Origin: Mycobacterium deserti
Lineage (GTDB): Bacteria; Actinomycetota; Actinomycetes; Mycobacteriales; Mycobacteriaceae
DNA: 64,000 nt
Direction: 5' to 3'
NCBI RefSeq assembly: GCF_025345615.1
Contig: NZ_JAODWD010000001.1
Span: forward strand, 623,304-687,303
A program made the translations under genes and the position numbers. This document shows, piece after piece, positions 11,329 through 19,608 of this stretch. The notes beneath the pieces are model-generated. The model saw nothing but the letters and a program-made list of their open reading frames with translations, was not told where the DNA came from and did not search any database. Positions within the stretch are counted from its first letter, which is position 1. Each line of letters opens with the position of its first letter.

Positions 11329-11467
11329 TGACTCACTGTCTGTCTGCGTTGACGGTCAAGTTAATTCGAAGGTTTACAGCCCATCGGCTCGTGGGAACTT
11401 TATCCACACGCGCACAGAGCGTTGGCACCGCCCACCGCTCATGTGTCAGATCTCACCGCGCGGCCAC

Positions 11468-11483
11468 AGTGATACATGTCACA
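11468..11483. promoter_or_regulatory. CRP-type binding site between sucC and the M23 gene
   Basis: AGTGATACATGTCACA fits the mycobacterial CRP (Rv3676-type) pattern TGTGA-N6-TCACA with one mismatch, at the first base. It lies about 140 bases upstream of sucC and 105 bases upstream of the divergent M23 gene, so it could control either one. The rest of this intergenic region shows nothing I can assign with confidence. Confidence 0.5.
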
Positions 11484-11587
11484 ATCGCCGCCGGAATACC
11501 CGCTTGGGTTGCCACCAACATTGGGATTTGGTTAACGTGCCTCTGGTCTAGATCACGTTTAGGTCACGGCACAAAGGACATTTCAGG

Positions 11588-12676
11588 TTGGCATCGCACC
11601 GTTCGCCCCGCTCACCCCAACGGGTGTCGACGAATCGGCGATTCGACGGTCGCGTAACTCAGGTCCCTGAACGCCCCGCCGAGATCACGGACATCATCCC
11701 GTTCAACGAGTTCGGCAAGCTCGATGAGCTGGAGTTCCGCGAGAACAGCGCATTCGACCGCGAATCCCAGGTCATCTACGCGCCCGAGCTCGACGACCTG
11801 GCCGACACCGACGACCAACTCCCGATGCGCCTTGCGGTGCCCTCGGAGTTCCGTTCCGACCCGCGCGACGCGCGCCGCACCCGGGATCAGTCGTCCTACG
11901 CCTATCGCGACAGCCACACCGACGTCAGTGACGGCGTGGCCGCGACCGACATCATCGACATCAGCGGCCGCCGCGGCGGTGCGCACCGCAAGCAGGACGT
12001 CCCGGTGAAGGGCCGCCTGATGGTCGCGGCCATGGCCGTGGGCGCGACGGCCGCGGGCGCCTACTCGATGTCCAACGCCACCGATGAGCCCGCCGAGACC
12101 GTGCTGGCCGCCGACCAGGCGGTGATGGGCGGCGCAGGCGTCGTCACCGGCTCGGTGGACGGCATGCAGGTCATCACCGTTGCGCCGGCGTCCAACTCGG
12201 TACACACCGAGGAGATCCAGAAAGCTGCGGCCTTCGCGCAGGAGCGCGCCGATCGTGAGGCCCGACTGCAGCGGCCGATGTTCGTGATGCCGACCAAGGG
12301 CGTGTGGACATCGGGCTTCGGATACCGCTGGGGCGTGCTGCACGGCGGCATCGACATCGCCAATTCCATCGGCACCCCGATCCTCGCGGCTTCCGACGGC
12401 GTCGTCATCGCCGCGGGCCCGCAGGGCGGTTACGGAAACTGGGTGAAGCTGCGGCACGCCGACGGCACCGTGACGGTCTACGGCCATCTCAGTTCGTGGT
12501 CGGTCGAGATCGGCGAGCGGGTCTGGGCAGGCGACCAGATCGCCAAGATGGGCAACACCGGCAATTCGACCGGTCCGCACCTGCATTTCGAGGTGCTGCT
12601 GGGCGGCACCGACCGCGTGGACCCGACCGGTTGGCTGGCCAAACGCGGACTCTCGCCGGGCAACTACTCTGGCTGA
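11588..12676 (+). CDS. M23-family LytM-type peptidoglycan endopeptidase homologue (Rv0950c-like)
   Basis: 362 residues. The N-terminal 140 residues are acidic and unstructured, a single hydrophobic segment (about 141-160, LMVAAMAVGATAAGAYSM) would anchor it in the membrane, and the C-terminal 110 residues are an M23 domain. Zinc-ligand motifs are intact: HGGIDIANSIGTPI (H and D) and GPHLHFEVLL (HxH), with the typical GVVIAAGPQGGYGNWVKL and GHLSSWSVEIGERVWAGDQIAKMGNTGNSTG. An active cell-wall peptidase is therefore plausible. The start is a TTG; no better ATG or GTG keeps the conserved N-terminus. A small membrane protein gene starts one base after its stop. Confidence 0.82.
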   Translation: MASHRSPRSPQRVSTNRRFDGRVTQVPERPAEITDIIPFNEFGKLDELEFRENSAFDRESQVIYAPELDDLADTDDQLPMRLAVPSEFRSDPRDARRTRDQSSYAYRDSHTDVSDGVAATDIIDISGRRGGAHRKQDVPVKGRLMVAAMAVGATAAGAYSMSNATDEPAETVLAADQAVMGGAGVVTGSVDGMQVITVAPASNSVHTEEIQKAAAFAQERADREARLQRPMFVMPTKGVWTSGFGYRWGVLHGGIDIANSIGTPILAASDGVVIAAGPQGGYGNWVKLRHADGTVTVYGHLSSWSVEIGERVWAGDQIAKMGNTGNSTGPHLHFEVLLGGTDRVDPTGWLAKRGLSPGNYSG

Positions 12677-13282
12677 GTGGCCAGCGACGACAGCGATACC
12701 GGAGCCCCTAGTTCTCCACAGATAATCCGCCGCCACCCCACCGGCGAAATCCCCGTCAGCAGCGACGAGGCGCTCGGCCGAAGTGCCGACAGCAGCGAAT
12801 CGCATACCGGCATCATCCGTCGTCACCCCACCGGCGAGTTCCCGGTCGCAGCCGCGGAGCCGCAGACAAGTTACATCCCGCGCGCAAGGCCCGTCACCGT
12901 GCCGGCCACCCGGCCGAATCCGCGCACCGCGATCGCCACGGCCGTCGTCAGCATCATGTCTGGTTGGGCGACAACGGTTATCGCGACCGACCTGATCACC
13001 GGATGGTGGCGCAGTGACCGGCTGTTCTGCGTCGCCGTCGGTTTCCTCACCGCGATCTCGGCGGCGGCGGTCATCGCGGGCCTGATCGGCCTGCTGCTGC
13101 GCCGCCGGATGAGCAGGCTGCTGATCGTCGTCGGCTCGGTCGTCGCGCTGCTGATCTTCTCGAGCCTGTTCGTCGCGGGCGCGAAGCTGCCGCCGGTGGT
13201 GTACGCGATACCGATCCTGCCGCTAGCCAGCATCGTGTTGGCTCTGCTGCCCGCGACCGGCCGGTGGGCGAAAGCGCGCTAG
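12677..13282 (+). CDS. Small membrane protein with tandem RRHPTGE motifs
   Basis: 201 residues, function unknown. The first 80 residues are polar and carry two near-identical copies of IIRRHPTGE(I/F)PV (about residues 16-27 and 45-56). The rest has four hydrophobic segments (about 88-108, 118-142, 146-168, 172-192) separated by a basic RRRMSRL turn. The GTG start is immediately next to the stop of the M23 gene, so the two are probably co-translated and may act together at the cell envelope. It ends in a CTAG shared with uvrD1. Confidence 0.7.
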   Translation: MASDDSDTGAPSSPQIIRRHPTGEIPVSSDEALGRSADSSESHTGIIRRHPTGEFPVAAAEPQTSYIPRARPVTVPATRPNPRTAIATAVVSIMSGWATTVIATDLITGWWRSDRLFCVAVGFLTAISAAAVIAGLIGLLLRRRMSRLLIVVGSVVALLIFSSLFVAGAKLPPVVYAIPILPLASIVLALLPATGRWAKAR

Positions 13283-15576
13283 AGCTTGCTCACCGGCGCG
13301 TGGTTGTGCATCAGTTTGACCCGTCCGGCGCTGCCGAAGTCGATCAGCGACATGGCCGATTCGCCGACGCCGGTGACTTCCTCGACGCGGCCGAGCCCAT
13401 ATTTGTCGTGGTTGACGCGGTCGCCGGGCTCGAGCACCACCAGCGGACGCTTTCCGGCCGCCGATCGCGTCGGTGAGGGTCGCGGCGTGCCGAACCGCCC
13501 CGCCCCGCTGACGGGCGCACTGAACGACGGTGTCGGATCGGTACGCCGCCAGTCGATGAGGTGCTGCGGAATCTCTTTGAGGAAGCGGGATTCCGGGTTG
13601 AGCATCGGCTGGCCCCACGACGAGCGGACCTTGGCCCTGCTGAGATAAAGCCGCTGACGCGCCCTGGTGATGCCGACGTAGGCGAGCCGTCGTTCCTCGG
13701 ACAGCTCAGTTGGATCGCCCAGTGCCCGCATGTGCGGGAACATCCCGTCCTCCCAGCCCGTCACGAAAACCACTGGGAATTCGAGGCCTTTGGCGGTATG
13801 CAGCGTCATCATCGTCACCACACCCGCGCCGTGCTCGGGTAACTCGTCGGCGTCGGCGACCAGCGAGACGCGTTCGAGGAACTGCGCCAGCACACCGGTG
13901 TCGGGGATGTCCTCGTCGATGGGCTCGTCCTCGCTCAATGCCTGCGCATTGGCCAGATCGATGCTGAATTCGTGTGCGACGCTGACCAATTCGTTGAGGT
14001 TGTCCAACCGCGCCAGATCCTGCGGATCGCTCGACGACTCGAGTTCGGTGCGGTAGCCGGTGCGGTCGAGCACCGCCTCGACCAGCTCACCCAGTTCGCC
14101 GTCAAGACGGCCACGCAGCTCGTCGAGCAGCTCGACGAAACCCTTGATGCACTTCTCCGAGCGGGTGTTGAGCATCGGCACCCTGCCCTCGGCGGCCGCC
14201 TGCAGCGCGTCGTTGAACGACGAGCCGGTGTTCTCCGCGTACACCGCCACGCAAGCTTCGGCACGGTCACCGATGCCCCGGCGCGGGGTGTTGAGGATGC
14301 GACGCATGCTCACCGAGTCGCCGGGATTGTCGAGCACCCGCAGGTAGGCGACGATGTCGCGGATCTCCCTGCGCTCGTAGAAGCGCACTCCCCCAACGAC
14401 TTTGTACGGGATCCCGGCGCGGATGAAGACTTCCTCCAGCGCCCGCGAGGAGTTGTTGGTGCGGTAGAACACCGCGACATCGTTGTAGCTGTAGCCGCCC
14501 TGGTCTGCGAGCCTGTCGATCTCCTGGGCGACGAAGCGCGCTTCGTCGTGCTCGTTGTCGGCGACGTATCCGACGATCAGCTCGCCGTCGCCCTCGTCGG
14601 TCCACAGCCGCTTCTCGCGACGGCCCGCGTTGCGCGAGATCACCGAGTTGGCCGCGTTCAAGATGTTCTGCGTGGACCGGTAATTCTGTTCCAGCAGAAT
14701 CGTTGTGGCGTTCGGGTAGTCGCGCTCGAAGTCCTCGATGTTGCGGATGGTCGCCCCGCGGAACGCGTAGATGGACTGATCCGCGTCGCCCACCACGCAC
14801 AGCTCGGCGGGCGCGACCCCGTCCTCGGTCTCGCGGCCTACGAGCTCGCGCACGAGCACGTACTGCGCATGGTTGGTGTCCTGGTACTCGTCGACCAGGA
14901 TGTGCCGGAAGCGCCGCCGGTAGTACTGCGCGATCTGCGGAAAAGCCTGTAGGACAGCCACCGTCTCGCCGATGAGGTCGTCGAAGTCCAGGGCGTTGGC
15001 CGCCCGCAGCCGGCGTTGATATTCGGCGTAGACCTCGGCGATGATCCGCGGCAGCTCCTCCCCCGCCTCCGAGGCCTCCGCGGCCGCCTGCTCCGGACCG
15101 ATCAATTCGTTCTTGTGGTTGGAGATGCCGTTGGACAGCAACCGCGGCGAGTACCGCTTGGTGTCGAGGCCAAGGTCCTTGCCGATCATCAAGAGCAGCC
15201 GGCGCGAGTCGTCGGCGTCGTAGATAGAGAAGTTGGAGTTCAGGCCCGGCAGCAGCGAGGCCTGGTTGCGCAGGATCCGCACGCAGGTGGAGTGGAACGT
15301 CGACACCCACATCGCCCGCGCGCGCGGGCCCACCAGCTGCGCCACGCGCTCGCGCATCTCGGCGGCGGCCTTGTTGGTGAAGGTGATGGCCAGCACCTGC
15401 CCGACGCCGACCTCACGCGCGGCCAGCAGGTAGGCGATCCGGCGGGTGAGCACGGCGGTTTTGCCCGAGCCCGCCCCGGCGACAATGAGCAGCGGCGTGC
15501 CCTCGTGCAGGACGGCTTGGCGCTGCTGCGGGTTGAGTCCGTCGAGCAAGTGGTCTGATTCGGTGGCAAGAGACAT
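13279..15576 (-). CDS. uvrD1: ATP-dependent DNA helicase UvrD1/PcrA
   Basis: A 765-residue superfamily 1A 3'-5' helicase for nucleotide excision repair and related DNA transactions. Motifs are clear: Q motif GLNPQQRQAVLH, Walker A VAGAGSGKTAVL, Ia ITFTNKAAAEMRERV, II VDEYQDTN, III VVGDADQSIYAFRGA, IV LEQNYRST, V MTLHTAKGLEFPVVFV, VI EERRLAYVGITRARQRLYL. The last 60 residues (PGDRVNHDKYGLGRVEEVTG) form the Tudor-like domain known to contact RNA polymerase. Mycobacterial UvrD1 is also known to be stimulated by Ku, and a ku gene lies elsewhere in this window. Confidence 0.95.
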   Translation of the reverse strand: MSLATESDHLLDGLNPQQRQAVLHEGTPLLIVAGAGSGKTAVLTRRIAYLLAAREVGVGQVLAITFTNKAAAEMRERVAQLVGPRARAMWVSTFHSTCVRILRNQASLLPGLNSNFSIYDADDSRRLLLMIGKDLGLDTKRYSPRLLSNGISNHKNELIGPEQAAAEASEAGEELPRIIAEVYAEYQRRLRAANALDFDDLIGETVAVLQAFPQIAQYYRRRFRHILVDEYQDTNHAQYVLVRELVGRETEDGVAPAELCVVGDADQSIYAFRGATIRNIEDFERDYPNATTILLEQNYRSTQNILNAANSVISRNAGRREKRLWTDEGDGELIVGYVADNEHDEARFVAQEIDRLADQGGYSYNDVAVFYRTNNSSRALEEVFIRAGIPYKVVGGVRFYERREIRDIVAYLRVLDNPGDSVSMRRILNTPRRGIGDRAEACVAVYAENTGSSFNDALQAAAEGRVPMLNTRSEKCIKGFVELLDELRGRLDGELGELVEAVLDRTGYRTELESSSDPQDLARLDNLNELVSVAHEFSIDLANAQALSEDEPIDEDIPDTGVLAQFLERVSLVADADELPEHGAGVVTMMTLHTAKGLEFPVVFVTGWEDGMFPHMRALGDPTELSEERRLAYVGITRARQRLYLSRAKVRSSWGQPMLNPESRFLKEIPQHLIDWRRTDPTPSFSAPVSGAGRFGTPRPSPTRSAAGKRPLVVLEPGDRVNHDKYGLGRVEEVTGVGESAMSLIDFGSAGRVKLMHNHAPVSKL

Positions 15577-15669
15577 GTTCTGTCGAATTTACCGCTGCCC
15601 GGCGACACCGTGGCGCAGCCGCCACATGACACTTTTGCGCAGACGCGGCCCTAGTGGCACACTCGATTC

Positions 15670-15729
15670 GTGCTCATGCAGCAAGGACGATTTTTTTACG
15701 GGTACCGGCCAGCGGTGCCCGTGGTCTAG
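15670..15729 (+). CDS. Candidate Phe/Tyr leader peptide upstream of chorismate mutase
   Basis: A 19-codon open frame encodes VLMQQGRFFYGYRPAVPVV (GTG at 15670, in-frame ATG at 15676, TAG at 15727). Four of five consecutive codons are aromatic (Phe-Phe-Tyr-Gly-Tyr), the products of the branch that chorismate mutase feeds. A hairpin follows 12 bases after the stop, and the chorismate mutase gene comes next. This is the layout of a ribosome-mediated attenuator. A weak -35/-10 pair (TTGCGC at 15635, CACACT at 15658, 17-base spacer) would place the RNA start at about the GTG, so the leader could be leaderless. Translation is inferred, not shown. Confidence 0.6.
   Translation: MLMQQGRFFYGYRPAVPVV
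15699..15720 (+). promoter_or_regulatory. Candidate pause hairpin overlapping the leader peptide
   Basis: GGGTACC (15700-15706) can pair with GGTGCCC (15714-15720) around a seven-base loop, with one G-U pair. The stem covers the second Tyr codon of the leader peptide, so a ribosome stalled on the aromatic codons would disrupt it, as in classical attenuators. Confidence 0.4.
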
Positions 15730-15741
15730 CTGCTTCGAAAA

Positions 15742-15775
15742 GAGCCCCGCGGTCCGCTTCTGCGATCCGGGGCTC
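15742..15775 (+). terminator. Candidate attenuator/terminator hairpin
   Basis: GAGCCCCG (15742-15749) pairs perfectly with CGGGGCTC (15768-15775), with extra inner pairing of CGC and GCG. It lies after the aromatic leader peptide and before chorismate mutase. The downstream bases (GTCTCTTGTGTG) are only moderately T-rich, which is common for mycobacterial terminators. Confidence 0.5.
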
Positions 15776-15843
15776 GTCTCTTGTGTGAGGCCCGGATACG
15801 GATGAGACCAAAACCCCCACACAACGAGAATCCGGAGAACGAT

Positions 15844-16110
15844 ATGACGATCGAAGCCGAACAGAGTCCCGCTGACATCGACGACCTGCGCCAGGAGATC
15901 GACCGGCTCGACGCCGCGATCCTGGAAGCGGTTCAGCGGCGCGCCGAGGTATCCAAACTCATCGGGCAGGCCCGCATGGCCTCAGGCGGCACCCGGCTGG
16001 TGCACAGCCGAGAAATGAAGGTCATCGAGCGCTACAGCGTGCTCGGCCCCGAGGGCAAAGACCTCGCGATGCTGCTGCTGCGCCTGGGCCGCGGCCGCCT
16101 CGGCCACTAG
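15844..16110 (+). CDS. aroQ: Chorismate mutase, AroQ-delta type (Rv0948c-like)
   Basis: Converts chorismate to prephenate, the entry step to Phe and Tyr. The 88-residue helical protein has the conserved IDDLRQEIDRLDAAILEAVQRRAEVSKLIGQARMASGG...RLVHSREMKVIERY and ends RLGRGRLGH like the M. tuberculosis intracellular mutase, which is activated by binding to DAHP synthase. No signal peptide, so it is cytosolic. ATG at 15844 has GGAG six bases upstream; an in-frame ATG at 15802 (MRPKPPHNEN) is the alternative and resembles the longer annotated form in M. tuberculosis. It is preceded by the leader peptide and hairpin, and its stop shares CTAG with the convergent acyltransferase. Confidence 0.93.
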   Translation: MTIEAEQSPADIDDLRQEIDRLDAAILEAVQRRAEVSKLIGQARMASGGTRLVHSREMKVIERYSVLGPEGKDLAMLLLRLGRGRLGH

Positions 16111-18020
16111 CGCAGGGCCTTCACCAGCCACGGAGTCATCCACTCCACCGCCTCCGGCGTCGGGTGCACGCCGTCGCTGCGCACGCGGATGCCGTCGACC
16201 CGGTTGGTGTACACCCCGTTGGGGCTCAGCTTCTCGTTGAGGTCCAGCACGCTGACGTTCGGTCGCTTGGCGGCGACGCTGCGCAGCAACGCGTTCCATT
16301 CGTCGACGCGATCCGGGTCGTCTTCGGGATACAGGCTGCCGTCCGGCTTCTCGGCGCGTCGGTTGTAGGGCTCGGTGGTGACGACGACCTGCGCGCCCGT
16401 CGAGGACAGGATGTCGAGCGCACGGTTGAGTTCGCCGCGCAGGTATGCGTCATATCCGTCTTCGCCGATGTGGGTCCAGCGGCCCTCGTTGATCCGGTCG
16501 ACGACCTCCCACCGGCCGACGATCATGAGCGCCACGTCGGGCCGGTCGTGGTTGATGCGCTGCGACCACCGGCTCGGCCAGGTGTCGCATTCGGGTTTCT
16601 GGTTCAGCGTCTGGCCGGTGTACCGGTAGGGGCCGCCGCGCGCGATGCCGCACCCGATGGTCGTGTAGTTGGTGAACGCGAGCCCCGGCGTCGGCGGCAG
16701 GTATCGCATGACCGTCCACGCGACGGAGTCGCCGAAGACCGCGACGCTCCTGGTGCCGGGCTCGTGGGCCGACGGCAGGCGGACTTCGACGGGCCGCTCC
16801 GGAGCGACGAGAGCGGCGGAATCAATCGCGGGCCCCGGCGGGACGTCGGGTTTGACCCCGACGGGCAGCACCGTCATCGTCACCACAGCGGCGGTGGCGG
16901 CTGTCGCGCCCGCCAGCGGCAGCATCGGCACGATGACGGGACGCCACCGGCGGATCGGCTGTTCGAGCAGCCACCACGACGCCGCTGCCACCGCGACCGT
17001 CAACGCGCAGCGAAGCACGAACAGCGGCCAGCCCGACCAGCCCGTGCGTTCCCCGTTGAGCGCCAGGAAGATCGGCCAGTGCCAGAGGTACACACCGTAG
17101 GAGATCGCACCGAGGCTCACCAGTGGCCGCCACGCCAGCACGCGCGCAACCGGACCGTCCTGTTCCACGGCCACCGGCGCGACGACGAGCACCGCCGCAA
17201 GCGCCACCACGATCAGCAGGCCGGCGCGGAAGTCGTCGACACTGCCCGTCGCGTAGTGCGCGGCGACGCCCAGCACCGCCAGTCCGACGAACGGCAGGAT
17301 GCGGGCCACCCATCGCGCCCAGCGCGTGCGCAGGTACGGACCGCCGAGCGTGACCGATGTCCAGTCGCGGACCAGCAGTGCCGCGGCGGCGGCGCCGACC
17401 AGGAGCGCCTGCGCGCGGATGTCGGTGCCGAAGTAGATGCGGTTCACCGTGGTCTCGGTGGTGAACACGATCGCCGCGGCCGCCGATGCCAGCACGCCTG
17501 CCGTCGCGAGCACGAAGACGGCCAACCGCAGGCGGGAGCGAAACGCCAACGCGACCGCGATGATCACGATGGGCCACAGCAGGTAGTACTGCTCCTCGAC
17601 GCCCAGCGACCAGGTGTGCTGCAGCGGCGACGGCGGGGCGCCCTGGGCGAAGTAGTCGGTCCGCTGCGCGACGAAAGCCCAGTTGGACACCCAGAAAAAC
17701 GCGGCGACGGCGTCGTCGCGCAGGGTGGCGGTGGCCTCGGGCGAAAAGACGTCGCGCGCGGCCACCACGGCGAGCACCATCACCAACAGCGCGGGCAGCA
17801 GTCGCCTGGCCCGTCGGATCCAGAAGTCGCGCAGTGCGATTCGCCCGGTTCGGGCCCGTTCGTCGAGCAGCAGCGAGGTGATCAAGAATCCGCTGAGCAC
17901 GAAGAACACGTCGACGCCGAGGAAGCCGCCTGACAAACCGGGGATGCCGCCGTGGTCGGCCAGCACAAGTGCGACCGCCACGGCGCGGATGCCGTCGAGT
18001 GCGGGAATGGCCTGGCGCAC
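16107..18020 (-). CDS. Acyltransferase-3/SGNH fusion membrane protein
   Basis: 637 residues in two parts. The N-terminal 380 residues form an acyltransferase-3 domain with about ten membrane segments and family motifs (PALDGIRAVAVALVLADHGG, GGFLGVDVFFVLSGFLIT, RRARRLLPALL, TWSLGVEEQYYLLWP). The C-terminal domain is an external SGNH hydrolase with block I VAVFGDSVAWTV and the catalytic DGVHPT. Such OafA-like proteins transfer acyl groups (often acetyl) from cytosolic acyl-CoA to cell-surface polysaccharides or glycolipids. The substrate cannot be predicted. It is transcribed alone and converges on chorismate mutase. Confidence 0.88.
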   Translation of the reverse strand: MRQAIPALDGIRAVAVALVLADHGGIPGLSGGFLGVDVFFVLSGFLITSLLLDERARTGRIALRDFWIRRARRLLPALLVMVLAVVAARDVFSPEATATLRDDAVAAFFWVSNWAFVAQRTDYFAQGAPPSPLQHTWSLGVEEQYYLLWPIVIIAVALAFRSRLRLAVFVLATAGVLASAAAAIVFTTETTVNRIYFGTDIRAQALLVGAAAAALLVRDWTSVTLGGPYLRTRWARWVARILPFVGLAVLGVAAHYATGSVDDFRAGLLIVVALAAVLVVAPVAVEQDGPVARVLAWRPLVSLGAISYGVYLWHWPIFLALNGERTGWSGWPLFVLRCALTVAVAAASWWLLEQPIRRWRPVIVPMLPLAGATAATAAVVTMTVLPVGVKPDVPPGPAIDSAALVAPERPVEVRLPSAHEPGTRSVAVFGDSVAWTVMRYLPPTPGLAFTNYTTIGCGIARGGPYRYTGQTLNQKPECDTWPSRWSQRINHDRPDVALMIVGRWEVVDRINEGRWTHIGEDGYDAYLRGELNRALDILSSTGAQVVVTTEPYNRRAEKPDGSLYPEDDPDRVDEWNALLRSVAAKRPNVSVLDLNEKLSPNGVYTNRVDGIRVRSDGVHPTPEAVEWMTPWLVKALR

Positions 18021-18102
18021 TGGCGGAAGTGTAGGTGCGCGGGGCGCTCGTACCCGGAAGGCGCGCTGACAGAATGTCGCCGCCGAGCGGCTCCGGGGGA
18101 CC

Positions 18103-19560
18103 CTACTTCGTCAGGGCGATGTACTTCACGTCGAGATACTCCTCGATGCCCTCGGAACCGCCCTCGCGCCCGAACCCGGATTCCTTGACCCCGCCGAACG
18201 GCGCGGCCGGATCGGAGATCACACCGCGATTGATGCCGACCATTCCGGACTGGACGCCCTCGGCCGCCCGCAGCGCGCGGTCCAGATCCCTGGTGTAGAT
18301 ATAGGCCGCCAAGCCGTACTCGGTGTCGTTGGCCGCGGCGATGCCCTCCTCCTCGGTGTCGAAGCCGGTGATCGGCGCGACGGGCCCGAACACCTCTTCT
18401 TTGAGGATGCGGGCGTCGGCGGGCACGTCGGCCAGCACGGTCGCCGGGTAGAAGTGTCCTGGCCCGCCGGGCGCCACCCCGCCGACCGCGACCGTCGCAC
18501 CGCGCGACACCGCATCGGACACCAGATCCTCGACCGTCGCGACCTGCTTGGCGTTGATCAGCGGCCCCAGCGTGGCGTTCTCGTCGAGGCCCTTGCCGAG
18601 CGTGAACTCGCTCATCCGCTTCACCAGTTTCTCGGTGAATTCCTCGCGCACGGAATTGGCGACGTGGAAGCGGTTGGCCGCGGTGCAGGCCTCCCCGCCG
18701 TTGCGCATCTTGGCCAGGATCGCGCCGTCGACGGCGGCGTCGACGTCGGCGTCGTCGAACACGACGAACGGCGCGTTGCCGCCGAGTTCCATCGACGTGC
18801 GCAGCAGCTTGTCGGCCGACTGCTTGACCAGAGACTTGCCGACACCGGTGGACCCCGTGAAGGTCAGCTTGCGCAGCCTGCCGTCGTTGATCAGCGCTTC
18901 GGTGACCGGGCCCGGGTTGCTGGTCGGCACCACCGACAGCACGCCCTTCGGCAACCCCGCCTCGTCCATCAGCTTGGCCAGATAGAGCATCGTCAGCGGG
19001 GTCTCCTGCGCAGGCTTGACGATCATGGTGCAGCCCGCGGCGAATGCCGGGCCGATCTTGCGGGTGCCCATCGCCAGCGGGAAGTTCCACGGCGTGATCG
19101 CAAAGCACGGGCCCACGGGTTGCTTGGTCACCAGCACGCGACCGGTTCCCGCCGGGCTGGGGGTGAACCGTCCCGCGATGCGCACCGCCTCTTCGGCGAA
19201 CCACCGGAAGAACTCGCTGCCGTACTTGACCTCGCCCATGCTCTCGGGCAGCACCTTGCCCATCTCGAGCGTCATCAGCGTGGCGATGTCCTCGGCACGC
19301 TCGGTGATGGTCTCGAACACCGACCGCAGGATCTCGCCGCGTTCGCGCGGCGGCGTCGCCGCCCACTCGGCTTGCACTGCGCAGGCGGCGTCCAGCGCGG
19401 CGACCGCGTCCTCGGCGTCGGCGTCGGCGACGGCGGCCAACACGGAGTCGTCCGACGGGTCCAGCACGTCGAAAGTCGACTTGCCATCGCGCTCCTCACC
19501 ACCGATCCAGATTCCGGTGGGGACTGACTTGAGCAGTGCTTGAGTCTTCTCGGTGTCCAT
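18103..19560 (-). CDS. NAD(P)-dependent succinate-semialdehyde dehydrogenase (ALDH family)
   Basis: A 485-residue aldehyde dehydrogenase. It carries [36 protein letters not shown] for nucleotide binding, [20 protein letters not shown], the general-base motif [18 protein letters not shown] and the catalytic Cys in [12 protein letters not shown]. The overall pattern is that of the GabD subgroup that oxidises succinate semialdehyde to succinate, linking GABA or a TCA bypass to succinate; exact substrate is inferred. It is divergent from pgi with only 48 bases between the start codons, so the two promoters must overlap or lie close together. Confidence 0.85.
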   Translation of the reverse strand: MDTEKTQALLKSVPTGIWIGGEERDGKSTFDVLDPSDDSVLAAVADADAEDAVAALDAACAVQAEWAATPPRERGEILRSVFETITERAEDIATLMTLEMGKVLPESMGEVKYGSEFFRWFAEEAVRIAGRFTPSPAGTGRVLVTKQPVGPCFAITPWNFPLAMGTRKIGPAFAAGCTMIVKPAQETPLTMLYLAKLMDEAGLPKGVLSVVPTSNPGPVTEALINDGRLRKLTFTGSTGVGKSLVKQSADKLLRTSMELGGNAPFVVFDDADVDAAVDGAILAKMRNGGEACTAANRFHVANSVREEFTEKLVKRMSEFTLGKGLDENATLGPLINAKQVATVEDLVSDAVSRGATVAVGGVAPGGPGHFYPATVLADVPADARILKEEVFGPVAPITGFDTEEEGIAAANDTEYGLAAYIYTRDLDRALRAAEGVQSGMVGINRGVISDPAAPFGGVKESGFGREGGSEGIEEYLDVKYIALTK

Positions 19561-19608
19561 AACTCTCTCTTACACCTTTGGTCATTTGGCCGCATTAAGG
19601 TCGAGCCC

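Noticed and set aside
12316-12711. 135-codon frame overlapping the M23 catalytic domain
   Set aside because: Shifted frame of the M23 gene with Arg-rich composition; no independent support.
16164-17933. Long open frame of 589 codons opposite the acyltransferase
   Set aside because: Arg/Gly/His-rich translation without any family pattern, fully antisense to a clear gene; a by-product of high GC.
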